A DNA stretch of 52,223 bases from Erythrobacter sp. (GTDB taxonomy: Bacteria > Pseudomonadota > Alphaproteobacteria > Sphingomonadales > Sphingomonadaceae), in NCBI GenBank assembly GCA_029937545.1, contig JAPYPR010000014.1:5454-57676 (forward strand), written 5' to 3'. Shown in pieces: positions 18,642-28,023 of the stretch; within the stretch, counting starts at the first letter, position 1; each line of letters opens with the position of its first letter. The notes below the pieces were generated by a model that saw only the letters and a program-made list of their open reading frames with translations, was not told the DNA's origin and ran no database searches. The position numbers were made by a program, and so were the translations under genes.

Positions 18642-20981
18642 ATGGCAGATGCGGACGCCGCTGTAGCGGATAAGACGGTCAGGTTGCAGGTTGCAGCCGC
18701 TCGGAACGAAGAGAGCGGGCAGGGCATCGCCCGCATGCCGCGCACCACCTTCCAGGCGCTGGGCATCACCGAGGGCGATGTGGTCGAGATCACCGGCAAA
18801 CGTTCGACCGCCGCCGTCGCCATGCCCGCTTATGACGAGGACCAGAGCCTCGAGGTTATCCGTCTCGACGGCCTCCAGCGCGGCAATGCCGAAGTCGGCT
18901 CGGGCGAACATGTGAAGGTCGCCGTGGCCGAATCGCGCCCAGCCACTCGCGTGGTGTTCGCGCCCGCGCAGCGCGAGATGCGGCTGCAGGGTCCGGCTCA
19001 GGCGCTGAAGCGCAATTTCTTCCGTAAGCCGCTCGTCGCGGGCGATCTCGTCGCCACCACCGGGCAGCAGCCGGTGCAGAACATGCCGCAGGAAGTCCGC
19101 CGCATGTTCAATGCCCCCGCCTATGCGTTGACCCAGATCCGCCTCAGCGTCGTCTCGACCACGCCCAAGGGTATCGTCCATATCGACGAGAATACCGAAG
19201 TGGAGTTGCGCGCTGAATTCGAGCAACCCCGCGATGCGCGGGCGATCATCAATTACGACGACGTCGGCGGCATGGGCGAGACGATCCAGCAACTGCGCGA
19301 GATGGTCGAACTGCCGCTGCGCTATCCCGAACTGTTCACGCGCCTCGGCGTCGATCCGCCCAAGGGTGTGCTGCTCCACGGCCCGCCGGGGACCGGCAAG
19401 ACCCGGCTGGCGCAGGCTGTCGCCAATGAAAGCGACGCCAACTTCTTCACCATCAACGGGCCCGAGATCATGGGTTCCGGCTATGGCGAAAGCGAGAAGG
19501 CGCTGCGCGAAGTGTTCGAGCAGGCGAGCAAATCCGCCCCCGCCATCGTGTTCATCGACGAGATCGATTCGATCGCCCCCAAGCGCGACCGCGTGCCGGG
19601 CGAGGCGGAGAAGCGGCTCGTCGCCCAGCTGCTCACGCTGATGGACGGGCTCGAGGCGCGCTCCAACCTCGTGGTGATAGCGGCGACGAACCGTCCCGAT
19701 GCCATTGACGAGGCGCTGCGCCGCCCCGGCCGCTTCGATCGCGAGATCATCATCGGCGTGCCCGACGAAAAGGGCCGCCGTGAAATCCTCGGCATCCACA
19801 CGCGCGGCATGCCGCTGGGCGACAAGGTCGATCTCAACGAGCTGGCCAAGGGCACCTACGGTTTCGTCGGCGCTGACATTGCGGCCCTGGCCCGCGAGGC
19901 GGCGATCGACGCCGTGCGGCGGATCATGCCCAAGATCGACCTCGACGAGCGGACCATCCCGCCCGAAGTCCTCGACGAGCTCTATGTCGGCCGCGAGGAT
20001 TTCCTCTCCGCGCTGAAGCGCATCCAGCCCTCGGCCATGCGCGAGGTGATGGTCCAGGTCCCCAATGTCGGCTGGTCCGACATCGGCGGCGTCGGCGAAT
20101 CGATCGAGAAGCTGAAGGAAGGCATCGAGCTTCCGATGAAGAATCCCGATGCCTTCCACCGGCTCGGCATCCGCCCGGCCAAGGGCTTCCTGCTCTATGG
20201 CCCTCCCGGCACCGGCAAGACCCTGCTGGCCAAGGCAGTCGCCAAGGAAGCGGAAGCGAACTTCATCTCGATGAAAAGCTCCGACCTGCTGAGCAAATGG
20301 TATGGCGAGAGCGAGCAACAGATCGCGCGCATGTTCAAGCGCGCGCGGGCCGTCGCGCCCTGCGTCGTGTTCATCGACGAGATCGACAGTCTGGTGCCCG
20401 CCCGCGGGTCGGGCCAGGGCGAACCACAGGTGACGGGCCGTGTCGTCAACACGATCCTTGCGGAAATGGACGGGCTGGAAGAGCTGCAGTCGGTCGTCGT
20501 CATCGGCGCGACCAACCGCCCGACTCTTGTCGATCCCGCGCTGCTACGCCCCGGCCGCTTCGACGAGCTGGTCTATGTCGGCACGCCGGACAAGGCAGGG
20601 CGCGAGCAGATCCTCGGCATTCATACGAAGGACATGCCGCTGGCAGACGACGTCAGCCTCGCCGGTGTCGCAGGCGAGACGGCGCGCTTTACCGGAGCCG
20701 ATCTCGAGGATGTCGTCCGCCGTGCGGGCCTTAATGCGCTCCAGCGCGCGGGCGGGGACGTGCAGAACGTTACCGGGGCCGACTTCACCGAGGCGCTGAA
20801 AGACAGCCGCGCGACCGTCACCAGCAAGATGGAAGCGGAGTACAAGAAGATACGCGGCGAGCTGAAGAAACGCGCCGCCGATATCCAGCCCATCGGCTTC
20901 ATTCACGAAGGCATGGTCGAGCCGACACGCGACCGGAAGCATGGCGTCGAGGTCGACGCCGGCGAAAGCGCAGAAAACTAA
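18642..20981 (+). CDS. CDC48/VAT-type double AAA+ ATPase
   Basis: A 779-residue AAA+ unfoldase with the same layout as archaeal VAT and eukaryotic p97/Cdc48: an N-domain (residues 10-190, beginning with a double-psi barrel-like [20 protein letters not shown]) and two AAA modules. D1 has Walker A GPPGTGKT at about 247-254, Walker [13 protein letters not shown] at about 302 and an arginine-rich RRPGRFD. D2 repeats these (GPPGTGKT at about 520-527, [12 protein letters not shown] at about 574, [12 protein letters not shown]). It probably forms a hexamer that extracts or unfolds proteins; bacterial roles are largely undefined. The D1 pore loop is MGSGYGES and the D2 one LSKWYGES. It converges with the MscS gene, overlapping by 4 nt. 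Confidence 0.92.
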   Translation: MADADAAVADKTVRLQVAAARNEESGQGIARMPRTTFQALGITEGDVVEITGKRSTAAVAMPAYDEDQSLEVIRLDGLQRGNAEVGSGEHVKVAVAESRPATRVVFAPAQREMRLQGPAQALKRNFFRKPLVAGDLVATTGQQPVQNMPQEVRRMFNAPAYALTQIRLSVVSTTPKGIVHIDENTEVELRAEFEQPRDARAIINYDDVGGMGETIQQLREMVELPLRYPELFTRLGVDPPKGVLLHGPPGTGKTRLAQAVANESDANFFTINGPEIMGSGYGESEKALREVFEQASKSAPAIVFIDEIDSIAPKRDRVPGEAEKRLVAQLLTLMDGLEARSNLVVIAATNRPDAIDEALRRPGRFDREIIIGVPDEKGRREILGIHTRGMPLGDKVDLNELAKGTYGFVGADIAALAREAAIDAVRRIMPKIDLDERTIPPEVLDELYVGREDFLSALKRIQPSAMREVMVQVPNVGWSDIGGVGESIEKLKEGIELPMKNPDAFHRLGIRPAKGFLLYGPPGTGKTLLAKAVAKEAEANFISMKSSDLLSKWYGESEQQIARMFKRARAVAPCVVFIDEIDSLVPARGSGQGEPQVTGRVVNTILAEMDGLEELQSVVVIGATNRPTLVDPALLRPGRFDELVYVGTPDKAGREQILGIHTKDMPLADDVSLAGVAGETARFTGADLEDVVRRAGLNALQRAGGDVQNVTGADFTEALKDSRATVTSKMEAEYKKIRGELKKRAADIQPIGFIHEGMVEPTRDRKHGVEVDAGESAEN

Positions 20982-22057
20982 CCGCCCGTCACGCGCTGGT
21001 TCGCCGCCTCGACTTCGAGCCGGTGGCGGATCAACGCTTCGGGCTGGTTTTCCTTGAGCCAGCCGAGCATGTGCTCGCGCACGTCGCAGCGGAGCGTCCA
21101 CAGATCGCCGATCGTCGCCGAACTCATCGCGAGGCGAAGCTCGATGCTCTCGGGGTAAGCTTCGGTCATCAAGAGCGCGAGGTTGCGACCGTCCCACAAC
21201 GGATGGTCGGTCACGAAGCGCTCGAATTCTTCGCGGATCGGCGTGATGTCCGCAATCGGATCGAGATGCAGCATCACCGGAGCTGTGAGCTTTTCGCTCA
21301 CGCGCGACCAGTTTTCGAAGCTCTGGTCGAGGAAACGGCTGGTCGGCACGACGAGGACACGCTCGTCCCAGGTTCTGACCGTCACGAAGCTCATGCGGAT
21401 TTCCTCGACGCGGCCTGCCTGCCCGTCGACCTTCACGAGATCGCCGATCCGGAGCGGCTGGGTCAGCGCCATCTGCATGCCCGCGATGAGCGATTTGAGC
21501 GCGGGCTGGGCGGCCGCGCCGACCGCGAGGGCGGCGAGACCGGCGGAGGCCAGCATGGTCGTGCCAACGTCCCTCACACCGGGGATGTTGAGCATGATCA
21601 GCGAAATGGTGATGATGATGATCGCGACCCGCAGGGTGCGCGACAGGATCGCGATCCGCGTCATCCGCCCGCGCTGGCCAACCGGGTCTTCGCTTTCTAG
21701 CGACTGCTTTTCGTAACCGAGCGCAGCGCCCTTTACAGCGGCAAACGCGAGCCAGCCGACGAGCGCCGGAACGATGAAGGATGCGAAGATGTCCCAGCCG
21801 CGCCCGGCCAGCGCATCGTTTTCCGCCGCGACGGAAATCGCGAATCCGACCATCGCCCAGCGCAAGGGGCGGCGGACGGTGTCGAAGACGATGTCGTCCA
21901 CCTGGCTCGATGATTTGCGAACGATCCGCCGGAGCAAGGCGAAGACGACCCAGTGCACCAGTAGCGCGATTGCCACCGACCCGCCGAGCACGATCAGGTG
22001 CTCGAGGATGGCCTCGTAGGAAATCGGCCAGTTTCGTGGGTCGAAGCGTTCAAGCAT
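20978..22057 (-). CDS. MscS-family mechanosensitive channel
   Basis: A 359-residue channel protein. Hydrophobic segments at about 20-42, 65-80, 88-105 and 136-155 are followed by the pore helix (MLASAGLAALAVGAAAQPAL) and the MscS beta domain (MALTQPLRIGDLVKVDGQAG ... VVPTSRFLDQSFENWSR). The C-terminal part has the alpha/beta fold region (PIREEFERFVTDHPLWDGRN). It probably opens under membrane tension on osmotic down-shock. It overlaps the CDC48-like gene tail to tail; upstream of it, on the same strand, are the histidine kinase and polA. Confidence 0.88.
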   Translation of the reverse strand: MLERFDPRNWPISYEAILEHLIVLGGSVAIALLVHWVVFALLRRIVRKSSSQVDDIVFDTVRRPLRWAMVGFAISVAAENDALAGRGWDIFASFIVPALVGWLAFAAVKGAALGYEKQSLESEDPVGQRGRMTRIAILSRTLRVAIIIITISLIMLNIPGVRDVGTTMLASAGLAALAVGAAAQPALKSLIAGMQMALTQPLRIGDLVKVDGQAGRVEEIRMSFVTVRTWDERVLVVPTSRFLDQSFENWSRVSEKLTAPVMLHLDPIADITPIREEFERFVTDHPLWDGRNLALLMTEAYPESIELRLAMSSATIGDLWTLRCDVREHMLGWLKENQPEALIRHRLEVEAANQRVTGG

Positions 22058-22116
22058 TGCTCGACCGCTTATGGGGATGGCAGCGCGCTTTCAACTCTGC
22101 TGCCGGCGACCGATGC

Positions 22117-23391
22117 TCAAACGTCGAGCGGAAGGTCGATCTCGACCACCAGGCCATTGGCACCGAATTCGCGCTCTATACTGCCGCCGAATTGCCGCGC
22201 TGCGCTGTTCATCAGCATGCTGCCGAAGCCGCGTCGCTCCGGCTCGCCTTCGGTGGCTTTGCCCGTCTCTTGCCAGGTAATGAAGACGCGCCCGTCCCGC
22301 TCCGTCCAGCTGACCCGCACCGTCCCCTTGCCGCTCCAGGCGCCGTATTTGACGGCATTGGTGGTCAGTTCGTGCAGCACCAGACCAAGCGGGGTGACGT
22401 GCTTAGCCGGCAGTAGAACTTCGTCCCCCTCGATCTCCGCAATCTGGGACGACGAACGATAGGGGGCGAGCGAGGTTTCGACGAGCTGGTATAGGGAGGC
22501 GACGGGCCGCTCGAGCTCTCCCTGGCTTACTTCATGCGCGGTGAGCAGCGCGCGGATGCGCTGGGCGATGCTGTCGGTGACCTCTTTCGCCTCCGGCTTG
22601 TCGCGCGCGCTCATCTGCACGATTGCTAGAACGACTGCGAACAGGTTCTTAACCCGGTGATTAAGCTCCCGCGCCAACAGGTCGGCCCGGTCGCGCGCTT
22701 CGCCGATGGCAGCGGCCTGAGCAGCTTGAGCTTCGGCCAATGCCGCGCGTGACACCACGCGCATGCCGAACAGAACGGCGACCAGGATAAGTGCGATAAG
22801 CCCGGCGAGCAGCGGCAGCACCCGGGCTTCCAGCCGCGCGGTGTCCGCAGCTTGCTCGCCAAGAATCTGCTGTTCGATCTCACGCATCTCGTCGAGCGAC
22901 CGGCGCAGGCGCTCCATCGCTTCCTGCCCTTCGTCGGACAGGACCGCGCGGCGGGCGTCGAGCAGGCGGCCCTCCTGCACGAGACCGACAGTCTCTTCCA
23001 TCTCGTCGAATTTCAGGCGAGCAAGCATGTCGATCTGGTCGACCAGCTCTTCCTGGCGCGGGGTGATTTCGTCGCCCAGCAGGTTACGCAGTTCATCGAG
23101 CGCCGGATCGATTTCCTCGCTGCCTTCCTCGTAAGACGACAGATACCGGCGATCTAGAGTGATGATATAGCCGCGCTGGCCGGTTTCGGCACGCAGCGCG
23201 GCGCGGTCGACTTCCTCCAGGACTAGCAGGACGGCCGCAGTTTGCCTGGATTGCTCGCGCTCGCCGCGCTCCGCCTCGAGTGTCTGGTACACGAGGTAGA
23301 TAAGCCCGACCATCGCCCCGAAGACGACCAGCAAGATGACCACATTGGGCCAGCGCCGCGTGCGCTTCAGGACCTTGGCAAGCTGCCTCAA
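22117..23391 (-). CDS. Membrane sensor histidine kinase, HWE family with CHASE3-like sensor
   Basis: A 424-residue kinase. Two transmembrane helices (about 16-35 and 192-213) enclose a periplasmic helical sensor domain of CHASE3 type (RAALRAETGQRGYIIT ... EEIDPALDELRNLLGD). The phosphoacceptor is His245 in RELNHRVKNLFAVVLAIVQM. The N-box LHELTTNAVKYGAWSG and the WxE motif in ITWQETG identify the HWE family, frequent in Alphaproteobacteria stress and light signalling. No response regulator is next to it, so it is an orphan kinase. Its start overlaps the polA stop by 4 nt. Ligand unknown. Confidence 0.9.
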   Translation of the reverse strand: MRQLAKVLKRTRRWPNVVILLVVFGAMVGLIYLVYQTLEAERGEREQSRQTAAVLLVLEEVDRAALRAETGQRGYIITLDRRYLSSYEEGSEEIDPALDELRNLLGDEITPRQEELVDQIDMLARLKFDEMEETVGLVQEGRLLDARRAVLSDEGQEAMERLRRSLDEMREIEQQILGEQAADTARLEARVLPLLAGLIALILVAVLFGMRVVSRAALAEAQAAQAAAIGEARDRADLLARELNHRVKNLFAVVLAIVQMSARDKPEAKEVTDSIAQRIRALLTAHEVSQGELERPVASLYQLVETSLAPYRSSSQIAEIEGDEVLLPAKHVTPLGLVLHELTTNAVKYGAWSGKGTVRVSWTERDGRVFITWQETGKATEGEPERRGFGSMLMNSAARQFGGSIEREFGANGLVVEIDLPLDV

Positions 23392-26222
23392 TGCGCCGCA
23401 CCCCAGCTCTTGCCGGTCCCGATTTCGACGCCCAGCGGCACGGTGAGTTCGACCGCAGGCCGCGCGGCTTCGGCCATCACGCGCTCGATCACCGGCTTTG
23501 CCTGGTCGACATCGCTCTCGGGAAGTTCGAAGACAAGTTCGTCATGCACCTGCAGCAGCATGCGGACATTGCCGAGGCCTGCTTCTTTAAGCGCGGGCAT
23601 CATGCGGGCCATGGCGCGCTTGATGATATCGGCGCTGGTCCCCTGGATTGGCGCATTGATCGCGGCGCGTTCGCTGCCCTGCCGTTCGTTCGGGTTCTTG
23701 GAATTGATCCGCGGGAACCAGGTCTTGCGCCCGAACAACGTTTCCGAATAGCCGCGCTCGCGCACGCGCTCGGTGGTCTCAAGAATGTAGCGCTGGATGC
23801 CGGGAAAGCGCTGGAAATATGTGTCGATCATCTCCTGCGCCTCGTCAGCCTCGACGCCCAGACGGCCCGCCAAGCCCCAGCGGGAAATACCGTAGAGGAT
23901 GGCGAAGTTGATCGTCTTGGCCCGGCCACGCGTGTCGCGATTGACCTCGCCGAACATTTCCTTCGCCGTGCGCGAGTGGATGTCCTCGCCCTCTTCGAAA
24001 GCTTCCTTCAGGCTCGGCACGTCGGCCATGTGGGCGGCAAGCCGCAGTTCGATCTGCGAATAGTCGGCGGCGAGCAGGACGTTGCCCTCCTCGGCAACGA
24101 AGGCCTCGCGGATCTGGCGGCCGATCTCGGTGCGGATCGGGATGTTCTGGAGGTTCGGATCGGTCGAAGACAGTCGCCCCGTCTGCGCGCCGACGAGGCT
24201 GTAGCTGGTGTGCACGCGGCTCGTTTCGGGATTGATCGCTTCCTGCAGCGCGTCGGTATAGGTCGACTTGAGCTTAGCCAGTTGACGCCATTCGAGCACC
24301 TTGTCGGCGATCTCCGCGCCTTCGCCGGACAGCCGCTCCAGCACGCTCTGGTCGGTCGAATATTGCCCGCTCTTGCCCTTCTTTCCGCCTTTGTAGCCGA
24401 GCGTGTCGAACAGCACCTCGCCGAGCTGCTTGGGGCTGCCGACGGTGAATTCGGTCCCGGCGATTTCGCGGATTTCGCCTTCGAGCCGGCCGATCTCCTT
24501 GGCGAAGTCCTCCGACAGCTTCGCCAGCCGTGCGCGGTCGACCTTGATGCCATGCCGCTCCATCTGCGCGACGACCGGGACCAGCGGGCGATCGACCCGC
24601 TCGTAGACGCGCGTACCGCCTTCGGTCGCCAGCCGCGGCTTGAGCATCGTATGCAATCGCCAGGTGACGTCGGCATCCTCGGCGGCATATTCGGTCGCCT
24701 TGTCGAGCGGGACTTCACCGAAGGGGATCGCCTTCTTGCCCGTGCCGCACAGTTCCTTGAAGGTCAGGCATTTGTGGCCGAGGTGCCGCTCGGCCAGCTC
24801 GTCCATGCCGTGTCCGCCGCCGATCCCGTTGAGCGCGCGCCCGGCATCGAGATCGAAGCTGATGACCATCGTGTCGTCGATCGGGTGAACTTCCACGCCG
24901 TTGCGGGCGAGGACGTTGATGTCGTATTTACCGTTGTGGAAGACCTTCAGCACCGCATCGTCCATGAGCAGGGGGCGCAGAGCATCCAACGCTGCCGACA
25001 CCTCGATCTGCTCCGGCTTGTCGGCGAACATGTCGCTCCCGCCGTGCCGCAGCGGAATGTAACAGGCATCGTTCGGACCAAGCGCCAGGCTGATGCCGAC
25101 GAGATCGCATTGCATGCAGTCGAGCGAGCTGGTTTCCGTGTCCACCGCTACCAGCCGCGCGGCCCTGGCGCGCTCGATCCAGTGCTCGAGCCGCTCCCTC
25201 GACTGCACACATTCATAGGCGGTCCGGTCGACCTCCGGCATGTCCGGTAACGGCTGGCGATTGCCGTCGCTGCTCGCTTGTGCGCCCTTCGTGTCCTGCT
25301 TGGCCGGATTGAGATCGTTTGCGCGCGTCGGGCTGCCGGAGCCTGCTTCGAGGCGCTTGAGCAGGCTGGTAAACCCATGTTTTTCGAGGAAGGCGGCTAG
25401 CGGTCCGTTCGGCACGCCATCGAGTTTCATGTCGTCGAGCGCGACAGGCAGTTCGCAATCTTCCTTCAGCGTCACGAGCACTCGGCTGAGCTCGGCATCT
25501 CCGCGATGCTCGATCAGGCGCTCTTTCAGCTTGGACTTCTTCATGCCTTCCGCGGAGTTGAGCGCGGCCGCGAGGTCGCCATGTTCCGCGATCAGCTTGC
25601 TCGCCGTCTTCGGGCCGACGCCGAAGATGCCGGGAATGTTGTCGACCGAATCGCCCATCAGCGCGAGGACGTCGCCCACCTTTTCGGGCGGCACGCCGAA
25701 TTTCTCCTCGACCTCCTCGATATAGATGCGCGCGCTCTTCATCGTGTCGAGCATGTCGATTTTCGCGCCGTCTTTCTCACCGACGAGCTGCATCAGATCC
25801 TTGTCGGAACTGACGATCGTTACATTCCAGCCCTTGTCCTGCGCGGCGCGGGCGTAGGAGGCGATCATGTCGTCCGCCTCGACATCCGGTTCCTCGATGC
25901 AGGGCAGGCTGAAGGCGCGGGTTGCATCGCGGATCAGCGGAAATTGCGGGACCAGGTCTTCCGGCGGCTCGGGGCGATTGGCCTTGTACTGGTCGTAGAT
26001 CTCGTTGCGGAAGGACTGGCTCGACCTGTCGAGCACGACGGCAAGGTGCGTCGGACCATCGGCCTTGTCGAGATCGTCGGCCAGCTTCCACAGCATGGTG
26101 GTGTAGCCGTAAACGGCGCCGACCGGTGTGCCTTCGGGGTCGGTCAGCGGCGGCAAGCGATGGTAGGCGCGAAAGATATAGGCGGAACCATCGACAAGAT
26201 AGAGGTGCGGTTGAGCGGCCAT
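23388..26222 (-). CDS. polA: DNA polymerase I
   Basis: A 944-residue repair and Okazaki-fragment polymerase with all three activities. The 5' nuclease domain occupies residues 1-300 (LYLVDGSAYIFRAYH; EEPDVEADDMIASYA; LMGDSVDNIPGIFGVGPKTA). The 3'-5' proofreading domain keeps its acidic residues: VAVDTETSSLD at about 355-365, HNGKYDINVL, and YAAEDADVTW. The polymerase domain has motif A LLAADYSQIELRL (about 710-722), motif B TINFAILYGIS and motif C VHDELVFELP (about 890). All proofreading residues are intact. The histidine kinase follows with a 4-nt overlap, which may couple its translation to polA. Confidence 0.97.
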   Translation of the reverse strand: MAAQPHLYLVDGSAYIFRAYHRLPPLTDPEGTPVGAVYGYTTMLWKLADDLDKADGPTHLAVVLDRSSQSFRNEIYDQYKANRPEPPEDLVPQFPLIRDATRAFSLPCIEEPDVEADDMIASYARAAQDKGWNVTIVSSDKDLMQLVGEKDGAKIDMLDTMKSARIYIEEVEEKFGVPPEKVGDVLALMGDSVDNIPGIFGVGPKTASKLIAEHGDLAAALNSAEGMKKSKLKERLIEHRGDAELSRVLVTLKEDCELPVALDDMKLDGVPNGPLAAFLEKHGFTSLLKRLEAGSGSPTRANDLNPAKQDTKGAQASSDGNRQPLPDMPEVDRTAYECVQSRERLEHWIERARAARLVAVDTETSSLDCMQCDLVGISLALGPNDACYIPLRHGGSDMFADKPEQIEVSAALDALRPLLMDDAVLKVFHNGKYDINVLARNGVEVHPIDDTMVISFDLDAGRALNGIGGGHGMDELAERHLGHKCLTFKELCGTGKKAIPFGEVPLDKATEYAAEDADVTWRLHTMLKPRLATEGGTRVYERVDRPLVPVVAQMERHGIKVDRARLAKLSEDFAKEIGRLEGEIREIAGTEFTVGSPKQLGEVLFDTLGYKGGKKGKSGQYSTDQSVLERLSGEGAEIADKVLEWRQLAKLKSTYTDALQEAINPETSRVHTSYSLVGAQTGRLSSTDPNLQNIPIRTEIGRQIREAFVAEEGNVLLAADYSQIELRLAAHMADVPSLKEAFEEGEDIHSRTAKEMFGEVNRDTRGRAKTINFAILYGISRWGLAGRLGVEADEAQEMIDTYFQRFPGIQRYILETTERVRERGYSETLFGRKTWFPRINSKNPNERQGSERAAINAPIQGTSADIIKRAMARMMPALKEAGLGNVRMLLQVHDELVFELPESDVDQAKPVIERVMAEAARPAVELTVPLGVEIGTGKSWGAAH

Positions 26223-26344
26223 CCGGGCGGCTTAGCAGCGTGATTGCGGCATGGGGAGGAATTTCGCGCGCATCGAAATATGGCGGAACTCCGACATTGC
26301 GGGCCAAATAAGGCAAGAAAAAGGCAGAGTTCAACGCTAATTGC

Positions 26345-26373
26345 TTGCACTGCCACATTGTCGCCCTTATTTA
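26345..26373 (+). promoter_or_regulatory. Candidate sigma70-type promoter for the small lipoprotein
   Basis: TTGCAC (26345-26350), a 17-bp spacer, then TATTTA (26368-26373). It is correctly placed to give a leader of about 80 nt before the lipoprotein ATG. The -10 match is weak. Confidence 0.35.
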
Positions 26374-26461
26374 GACATGGTGAGGCCTGATTTGGGACTC
26401 GCGCAGAGGGTTGGCCAAGGGCGGCCCGATGCTCCAAACTTGCTGTTTGAGGAATTATATT

Positions 26462-26734
26462 ATGCGTAAGATCGCTCTTGTTGCTGCCGCTTCGGCCGCT
26501 GCTCTCTCGCTCGCCGCTTGCTCGGAAGCTACCGAAGATTCGGCTGAAACCACCGTGGACTCGGCTGCTGCCGACACGGAAGCCAACATGGAAGCCGCTG
26601 GCGCCGAATTGGATGAAGCTGGCGCCGAACTGGAAGCCGGTGCTGAAGACATGGCTGCCGACGCCGACGCAGCTGCTGCCGAAGTCGAAGCTGAAGTCGA
26701 AGGCGAAACCGAAGCTGAAGCACAGGCCGACTAA
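26462..26734 (+). CDS. Small acidic Ala/Glu-rich lipoprotein
   Basis: A 90-residue lipoprotein with signal MRKIALVAAASAAALSLAAC (Cys20 in LAAC) and a mature part made almost only of Ala, Glu, Asp, Gly and Thr, with a loosely repeated AGAELDEAGAELEAGAED element at about 57-74. It is strongly acidic, and the regular spacing suggests an extended or coiled-coil helix anchored to a membrane. The start is fixed by GAGGAAT about 7 nt before ATG 26462. I do not recognise a function. A second, unrelated acidic lipoprotein lies at 49694-49954. Confidence 0.8.
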   Translation: MRKIALVAAASAAALSLAACSEATEDSAETTVDSAAADTEANMEAAGAELDEAGAELEAGAEDMAADADAAAAEVEAEVEGETEAEAQAD

Positions 26735-26775
26735 TCGCGCCAGCGCTTCGGAACGGTTTACCGTTTCGAAACAGG

Positions 26776-26808
26776 AAAGGGCGGTGCCGCGAGGCGCCGC
26801 CCTTTTCC
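26776..26808 (+). terminator. Intrinsic terminator after the small lipoprotein
   Basis: Stem AAGGGCGGTGCC / GGCGCCGCCCTT with a GCGA loop and a short T-run, 42 nt after the stop codon. Its stem sequence is identical to that of the rplL terminator at 48320-48350. Confidence 0.85.
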
Positions 26809-26860
26809 CTTGCAATCACATTTTCCTGACGGGGCCCTACGGCCCCCGAACCCGCGAACT

Positions 26861-27883
26861 TTATTCGCCGCCATACTCTGCATTGGCCCACGCGCGGTCA
26901 TCATTGGCTGCCCGCCCGAAGCCACGGTACAGCGCATCGGTGATTGTGGAGATGCGCCCATCGCGCAAGCGCCGCGCCTCGAGCTTCTGTGCCCGGCTGC
27001 CGTTCTCGACAGCCATCGAAGGGCTCTGGCCGGTGACGTAGATCGCAGCCGCAATGGCGCGTCCGTCGGGTGTATGAAAGATCCCGATATCGCTTGCAGT
27101 GCGGCTCAGGGTTCCGGTCTTGTTGGCAAGCATGGCGCTCATCGGAAGAACCGACCGCATCCGCCTTTTGCCGGTCGTCGTCTCCAGCATGGCATCGACC
27201 AGAATGCGGCGCGAGGAATCGCTGAGCCAGCGCCCCTGGTAAATGCCCGCTAGCAGTTGACCCATTGCCCGGGGCGTCGCGCTGTCGCGGATGTCGATCG
27301 ACGATGCCGGATCGCTTCGTCCGTCTTCGCGGATCAACGTCCTGATATCGCGTGAGAGGGTGAAGCCCTCGATCCCCGCCTTTTGCATCCATGCATTCAC
27401 GGCTGCCGGGCCGCCGACGGCATTAAGCATGGCGTCCGTGCAATCGTTGCAGCTCTTGCTGATCATCAGGCTGATATGCCGATACGCGGGCATGTAGGCA
27501 CCGCCCGGGCGCGGCAGCCGCCATTCGCTCGTCAGGCTCCACTTGCCCGCATCGACGCCTGCGAGATAGGTCGCGGCGATCGCGACCTTGCTGGTGCTGG
27601 CCATCGGAAAGCGCTGGTCGGCGAGAACGCCGATTTCCTGACCCGTCGTCAAGTCGACCGCGTAAACGCCGATGCGCCCGCGCGAACCTTCTGCGAGGCG
27701 CGCGATCTGCCGCTCGAAGTCGGTATCGTAACGCGCGACCATCGACGAAGGCACGCGAACCTCGGTGCCGAGAGTCCGGTCGAAGGCTGACTCGAAGGCC
27801 TGCGTGTCGCTGTTGGCGATAGCGGGCGATGCCAGCGCAATGGCGCCCGCCGCAATAATCTTTCCGAAAAGTCCTGTCCGCAT
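26861..27883 (-). CDS. Class A beta-lactamase-type serine hydrolase
   Basis: A 340-residue exported protein of the penicillin-recognising fold. A signal peptide (residues 1-23) is followed by an extra 45-residue segment. The nucleophile motif is S96-T-S-K99 (MASTSK), the second motif at the SDN position reads S144-C-N146 (ISKSCNDC), and the third is K255-T-G257 (NKTGTLS). I cannot place a clear equivalent of the class A Glu166 loop. It could be a chromosomal beta-lactamase, a carboxypeptidase or another serine hydrolase; the altered SDN residue makes a standard beta-lactamase call uncertain. Confidence 0.75.
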   Translation of the reverse strand: MRTGLFGKIIAAGAIALASPAIANSDTQAFESAFDRTLGTEVRVPSSMVARYDTDFERQIARLAEGSRGRIGVYAVDLTTGQEIGVLADQRFPMASTSKVAIAATYLAGVDAGKWSLTSEWRLPRPGGAYMPAYRHISLMISKSCNDCTDAMLNAVGGPAAVNAWMQKAGIEGFTLSRDIRTLIREDGRSDPASSIDIRDSATPRAMGQLLAGIYQGRWLSDSSRRILVDAMLETTTGKRRMRSVLPMSAMLANKTGTLSRTASDIGIFHTPDGRAIAAAIYVTGQSPSMAVENGSRAQKLEARRLRDGRISTITDALYRGFGRAANDDRAWANAEYGGE

Positions 27884-28023
27884 CCCGTCCTGTTACCCTC
27901 AGCGTGGTTTACCGATACTTAAGATGGCTCAAGCGCCGGTAACAAGGGTTATAGCGACAGAAAGTGGCGCCAATGCGACAATCGATTCGCCGCATCGGGA
28001 ACAAACGGGATGCGGCGCGAACG

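Noticed and set aside
18399..20318. A 639-codon open frame on the minus strand across the CDC48-like gene
   Set aside because: It is antisense to a clear double AAA+ ATPase. Long open antisense frames are expected in GC-rich coding DNA, and the translation has no family features.
23391..25250. A 619-codon open frame on the + strand across polA
   Set aside because: Antisense shadow of polA with composition typical of such shadows.
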